Shown here piece by piece: positions 12,968-15,851 of a stretch of 15,851 nucleotides of DNA (positions are counted from its first letter, which is position 1; every line of letters starts with the position of its first letter). The stretch is from Limiplasma sp045540635. GTDB taxonomy: Bacteria; Bacillota; Clostridia; Christensenellales; Aristaeellaceae. Where the stretch lies: contig JAZQHO010000219.1 in the NCBI GenBank assembly GCA_045540635.1, positions 1 through 15,851 on the forward strand, read 5' to 3'. A program made the translations under genes and the position numbers. The notes below the pieces were generated by a model, which did not search any database, had not been told where the DNA came from, and worked only from the letters and a program-made list of their open reading frames with translations.

Positions 12968-13489
12968 GTGGGAGGAATTCCGGCGCCGGAGCAAACCCCA
13001 TTGGAGAAGCTGGACGAATGGATCAGAGCCTATGAAAAGGATCTGTTGCGCATTTGCTGCCTGTACCTGCGAGACTGGAGCATGGCAGAGGATGCGGTGC
13101 AGGAGACCTTTTTGAAGGCCTACAAACAGATGGATACCTTCCGGGGAGACAGCCACGAAAAAACATGGCTGACCCGGATCGCACTCAATCAATGCAGGGA
13201 TATGCGCCGTAGCGCATGGTACCGCTTTGTTGACCCGCGGGTATCCATCGACCGTTTGCCCGCTGTCTCTCCCCCACCCAGCGCGGAGCATCTGGCCCTG
13301 ACTACGGCCATTGCGAAGCTGCGGCCAAAGGATATGGAAGTAGTACTGCTGTACTACTACGAGGGCTACCGAATGAAGGAGATCGCCCAAATGCTGCATA
13401 TCACAGAGGCTGCTGTTTCCATCCGCATCCGCAAAGCCAAAGAAAAGCTGAAAGACGAGCTGGAAGGAGGAAAAGACCATGATGAATGA
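12968..13489 (+). CDS. ECF (group 4) RNA polymerase sigma factor
   Basis: A 173-residue sigma factor with only regions 2 and 4. Region 2 (about 20-88) has YEKDLLRICCLYLRDWSMAEDAVQETFLKAY, with the usual 'A-E-D-x-x-Q-E-T-F', and then TWLTRIALNQCRD. Region 4 (about 110-163) has LRPKDMEVVLLYYYEGYRMKEIAQMLHITEAAVSIRIRKAKEKLK, the -35-binding helix-turn-helix. It would bring RNA polymerase to stress-type promoters when released by its anti-sigma partner. The GTG start follows a perfect SD. The end overlaps the next gene by 11 bases, the usual tight link of sigma and anti-sigma. I cannot tell the exact subgroup (SigV, SigM or SigW-like) or the inducing signal. Confidence 0.93.
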   Translation: MGGIPAPEQTPLEKLDEWIRAYEKDLLRICCLYLRDWSMAEDAVQETFLKAYKQMDTFRGDSHEKTWLTRIALNQCRDMRRSAWYRFVDPRVSIDRLPAVSPPPSAEHLALTTAIAKLRPKDMEVVLLYYYEGYRMKEIAQMLHITEAAVSIRIRKAKEKLKDELEGGKDHDE

Positions 13490-14741
13490 CCGGGAGATCC
13501 GGGAGAAGGTGCAAAGCGCCATCAACGACTGTACCCGGGGCATCGATGAAGCTCCTTCCCTGCGCAGCCGATTGCTGATGCAAGCGAAAGGAGAAACTCC
13601 CGTGAAAAGAAAACTGACCACTGCCATAGCATTGGCGCTGGCAATGCTCCTGCTGATTACAGGCGCAGTTGCCGCCACACTGCTCCATACCGATATGTTG
13701 GGCTGGCTGTTCCGCAGCGACAACGATGCCGTTCCCGACGAAGTGGCGCAGCTGGTGACAGCCCCCGGCCTGAGCCATAGCACGGAGCTGCTGGATGTAA
13801 CCCTTACAGAGACTCTTTTTGACGGCAACTATCTTTCTGTAGGTCTTACGGTGGAGAACCCCACAGACGACCTGCTGATCTACACCGTTGACCATGCCGA
13901 GCTGAACGGTATGCCCCTCGTATACGAAACCGCTCTTTTCCCCTACGGCACCATCGGTCAGGTGCTGGGCGGCGAGCTGGAGGGCATGCCGCTGCGCACG
14001 CAGACCCACGTATTTGCCACCTACACAGGGTTGCTAGCCGATTCTGCCGCAGAGAGGAAAGCACCGCCCCTTTCCACAACGCTGCCTTTGCCGACAGCAG
14101 AGGATGCCACCTTCTCCATCCGTGTGGAGGTGTACCGTCCCCGCTGCAAACCCATCTATCTGGCCCCCGGCGAAAACCTGAACACCAGTCTGCTTGCCCC
14201 GAATACCCTTGCGGTGGAGCGGGAAAGCGATCTGGTACAGCTGGCGCAGGCGGCTTCGGATCCCTCCGTGCTGGAAAAGGTGGCGTCGGTGGAAGCTGTA
14301 TTCCCCATTCAAATGAAAGCTCCCGCCCTGAGCGAAGTATCGGCGCAGCCCGGTGTATATGCAAACGACCTGTTCGCTTTGGAGGTGGAGCATTTCAGTC
14401 TGAAGAACACCAACGGACAGCTGACCGGCTCCATCGTGATCCCTGAGCCGGAAGCGGCGGCAGAGAAGCTTCCGCAGGACTTTACCTTCTTCTATGCCTT
14501 CCCGGAGGAGGTATACGAACAGGTAAAGGGCGGCAACAGCATCGAACAGTCGCTGGGGATCCGCACCACAAACGGCGGCAGTCGCTACAAGGCGGAGAGC
14601 GATCTTCTCAGCGGTTTCTGGCTGGAAGCCTCCTTCGGCGCCACCGCCGGCCCCCTGCCCCGCGGCGTGTATCTGGTATGGATGACCGGTAACAATGGCG
14701 TACTGGATTGGGATACCGCCATCCATGTACCGCTCAGGTAA
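13479..14741 (+). CDS. Transmembrane anti-sigma factor partner (DUF4179-like)
   Basis: A 420-residue, single-span membrane protein. Residues 1-42 are a short charged cytoplasmic segment (MMNDREIREKVQSAINDCTR and onward) that should hold the sigma factor. KRK (43-45) precedes a hydrophobic span at about 47-68. The remaining roughly 350 residues are predicted to lie outside the membrane and are rich in beta-strand-like stretches. The layout matches Clostridial anti-sigma proteins with DUF4179-like domains, which lack a classical zinc anti-sigma domain. The start is ATG 13479 with AAGGAGG (13464-13470) 8 bases upstream; ATG 13482 is also possible. The gene overlaps the sigma gene and the pair ends at the terminator at 14750. 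The signal sensed by the outer domain is unknown. No site-1 protease is encoded next to it. Confidence 0.85.
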   Translation: MMNDREIREKVQSAINDCTRGIDEAPSLRSRLLMQAKGETPVKRKLTTAIALALAMLLLITGAVAATLLHTDMLGWLFRSDNDAVPDEVAQLVTAPGLSHSTELLDVTLTETLFDGNYLSVGLTVENPTDDLLIYTVDHAELNGMPLVYETALFPYGTIGQVLGGELEGMPLRTQTHVFATYTGLLADSAAERKAPPLSTTLPLPTAEDATFSIRVEVYRPRCKPIYLAPGENLNTSLLAPNTLAVERESDLVQLAQAASDPSVLEKVASVEAVFPIQMKAPALSEVSAQPGVYANDLFALEVEHFSLKNTNGQLTGSIVIPEPEAAAEKLPQDFTFFYAFPEEVYEQVKGGNSIEQSLGIRTTNGGSRYKAESDLLSGFWLEASFGATAGPLPRGVYLVWMTGNNGVLDWDTAIHVPLR

Positions 14742-14743
14742 AC

Positions 14744-14784
14744 AAAAAGAAAGGAACGGAATGTGCGCATTCCGTTCCTTTGCT
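14744..14784. terminator. Bidirectional terminator between convergent genes
   Basis: A perfect 14-bp stem (AAAGGAACGGAATG at 14750-14763 with its complement at 14768-14781) around TGCG. Read leftward it runs into CTTTCTTTTTGTTT, a strong T-run; read rightward the tail is CTTTGCTTATT. It ends both the anti-sigma gene and the leftward hydrolase gene. Confidence 0.88.
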
Positions 14785-14795
14785 TATTGTGGTTG

Positions 14796-15458
14796 TTACG
14801 CTTTGCCAAAAAACGTCAGTACCAGCCGTGCGAACTTTTCGCTGCCAACGATATAGCTGCTGTGGGTCTCCCCGGGCAGGATCTCCAGTTTTGCGCCGGG
14901 AATGGCTGCAGCTGTTTTCTCAAGGTGTTCCCGGCTGATCATATCCCGGCTGCCGCCGGTGATCAGCACCGGGCAGGTGATCCTTTTGAGCTGCTCCGGG
15001 GTGATATCCGGCTCCGTGAGCATCAGACGGAACAGCGGCGTGCGGTTGAACAGATACATCACGCGGAACAGCAGCAGCCAACCCGCTTTGATGCCCTCCG
15101 GGCGGGTGTTGACCCCGCAGGCCACCACACCGCCCAGCAGCGTCGGGTAGCGGGAGGCCAGCAGCAGCCCGAGGATGCCACCATCGCTGAAACCGCAGAG
15201 CAGTGGTTTCTCCAGCCCCAGCATTTCAATAAAGCAGCGGATATCCTCCGCCATATCGGAATAGTGGTATTCGCTGACCGGAAAGCTCTGCCCATGGCCC
15301 CTGCTGTCGAGGGCGTAGACACGGAAGTGGCTGCTCAGCAGCGGAATGGCTGCATCAAAAATACGGTGATCCTCGCCATTGCCGTGGATCAGCAGCAGCG
15401 GCTGTCCCTGCCCGGACACCTGATAATACAGTATCCCTTGCGGCGTTTGCAGCTCCAT
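14796..15458 (-). CDS. Alpha/beta hydrolase
   Basis: A 220-residue soluble enzyme of the alpha/beta-hydrolase fold. The oxyanion loop is LIHGNGED (23-30). The nucleophile is S91 in GFSDGG (89-94), with D172 (GGSRDMI) and H199 (GETHSS) completing the triad. DSRGHGQS (51-58) is the common strand-4 motif. A short lid (roughly residues 118-150) is smaller than in lipases. It hydrolyses some ester or similar bond, but the substrate cannot be read from the sequence. AAGGAGC just before the ATG also overlaps the stop of the upstream gene, 11 bases away, so the two are co-transcribed. The partner looks like a sugar-phosphate isomerase/epimerase, but this does not fix the hydrolase's substrate. Confidence 0.92.
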   Translation of the reverse strand: MELQTPQGILYYQVSGQGQPLLLIHGNGEDHRIFDAAIPLLSSHFRVYALDSRGHGQSFPVSEYHYSDMAEDIRCFIEMLGLEKPLLCGFSDGGILGLLLASRYPTLLGGVVACGVNTRPEGIKAGWLLLFRVMYLFNRTPLFRLMLTEPDITPEQLKRITCPVLITGGSRDMISREHLEKTAAAIPGAKLEILPGETHSSYIVGSEKFARLVLTFFGKA

Positions 15459-15469
15459 AGCAGCGCTCC

Positions 15470-15851
15470 TTACCCGATGGCATCCAGCATGCGCTGGATG
15501 TGCTCGCGGGCTGCCTGAGCGTTCTCGGGCTTGGTTTCCTCGAAGGTCATATCGATATGGGGTTTTTTCAGCTTGGCAAAGCGCAGCACGGCACTGTAAT
15601 CCATCTCGCCCAACCCCGCAGCCATGCAGGGCATGTTATCGGTACCGTTGTTCCTATAATCCTTGATGTGGATGACGGCGATATCCCGGCCCAAAAGTTC
15701 GATGGCTTCGCCGATCACCTCATCGCGGCGGGCCAGGTTATCCGGATGCAGCAGATTGACGGGATCCAGAATGATCTGCAGATTGGGCGAAGCGATGGCA
15801 TCCAGCACCCGGCGGGCACGCTTGCCGTCGTATACGATATGCTTGTACACC
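15470..15851 (-). CDS. Sugar-phosphate isomerase/epimerase-like TIM barrel (5' end outside the window)
   Basis: The C-terminal 126 or so residues of a gene that enters from beyond the right edge. The family is the xylose isomerase-like TIM barrel (AP endonuclease 2 superfamily). LDPVNLLHPDN holds the metal-binding Asp and Asn of a barrel strand, IHIKDYRNNG the His and Asp of the next, and MTFEETKPENA the last Glu. A valine codon (GTG) opens the visible frame at 15850, but the family's usual length is about 270-290 residues, so the true start is outside. It lies directly upstream of the alpha/beta hydrolase, 11 bases apart. Function as an isomerase, epimerase or dehydratase of sugar derivatives is likely, and the substrate is unknown. 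Confidence 0.88.
   Translation of the reverse strand, partial: VYKHIVYDGKRARRVLDAIASPNLQIILDPVNLLHPDNLARRDEVIGEAIELLGRDIAVIHIKDYRNNGTDNMPCMAAGLGEMDYSAVLRFAKLKKPHIDMTFEETKPENAQAAREHIQRMLDAIG

Noticed and set aside
12638..13828. 396-codon minus-strand frame across the sigma factor
   Set aside because: Opposite a sigma factor with regions 2 and 4 and a perfect SD, and it crosses the terminator-like repeats.

Overview
The window looks like chromosomal DNA from a GC-rich gut Clostridium, most likely in the Oscillospiraceae/Ruminococcaceae (Faecalibacterium or a close relative). This is an inference. It rests on GC-rich coding sequence, strong Shine-Dalgarno (SD) sites (AAGGAGG, AGGAGGTGATC), promoters of the TTGACA-17-TATAAT type that often carry an extended TGn -10, and gene content: cytosolic GH29 and CE8 enzymes, a CsoR/CopA copper locus, a desulfoferrodoxin-like protein and an ECF sigma factor with its membrane anti-sigma partner. 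I see no phage, insertion sequence, integrase, CRISPR array or rRNA. The window reads as ordinary core chromosome with some unusual genes and control regions.

Layout. A PAS-GAF-GGDEF diguanylate cyclase (146-1480, +) has its own promoter next to a LacI-type palindrome, and ends at a strong terminator. Next comes a three-tRNA operon, Arg(UCU)-His(GUG)-Gln(UUG) (1619-1860, +). The copper operon csoR-copA (4803-1990, -) follows on the other strand. Its promoter has a CsoR-type box exactly between -35 and -10 and a second, unassigned palindrome over the transcription start. copA ends in a CopZ-like domain that carries its own SD and ATG inside the reading frame. Divergent from csoR is a GH29 alpha-L-fucosidase (5019-6482, +), with a 10-bp inverted repeat around its -10 region.

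Three genes run leftward as a probable operon from a promoter near 9000: tcdA (8966-8244), a GNAT acetyltransferase (8206-7274) and a nucleotidyltransferase (7259-6603). Divergent from them are a CE8 pectinesterase (9111-10082, +) and a diacylglycerol/lipid kinase (10148-11014, +). Then come a small acidic coiled-coil protein (11164-11667), a bacterial PH-domain protein (11750-12127) and an XRE regulator fused to a desulfoferrodoxin-like domain (12207-12791).

A short region of repeated hairpins (about 12780-12907) precedes an ECF sigma factor (12968-13489) that overlaps its transmembrane anti-sigma gene (13479-14741). A bidirectional terminator separates these from a leftward pair: an alpha/beta hydrolase (15458-14796) and, upstream of it and cut by the window edge, a TIM-barrel sugar-phosphate isomerase/epimerase-like gene.

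I did not find an obvious new multi-gene system. The best candidates for something under-described are the XRE-superoxide-reductase-like fusion, the copA/copZ gene-within-a-gene, the double operator at csoR, and the duplicated hairpin before the sigma factor.
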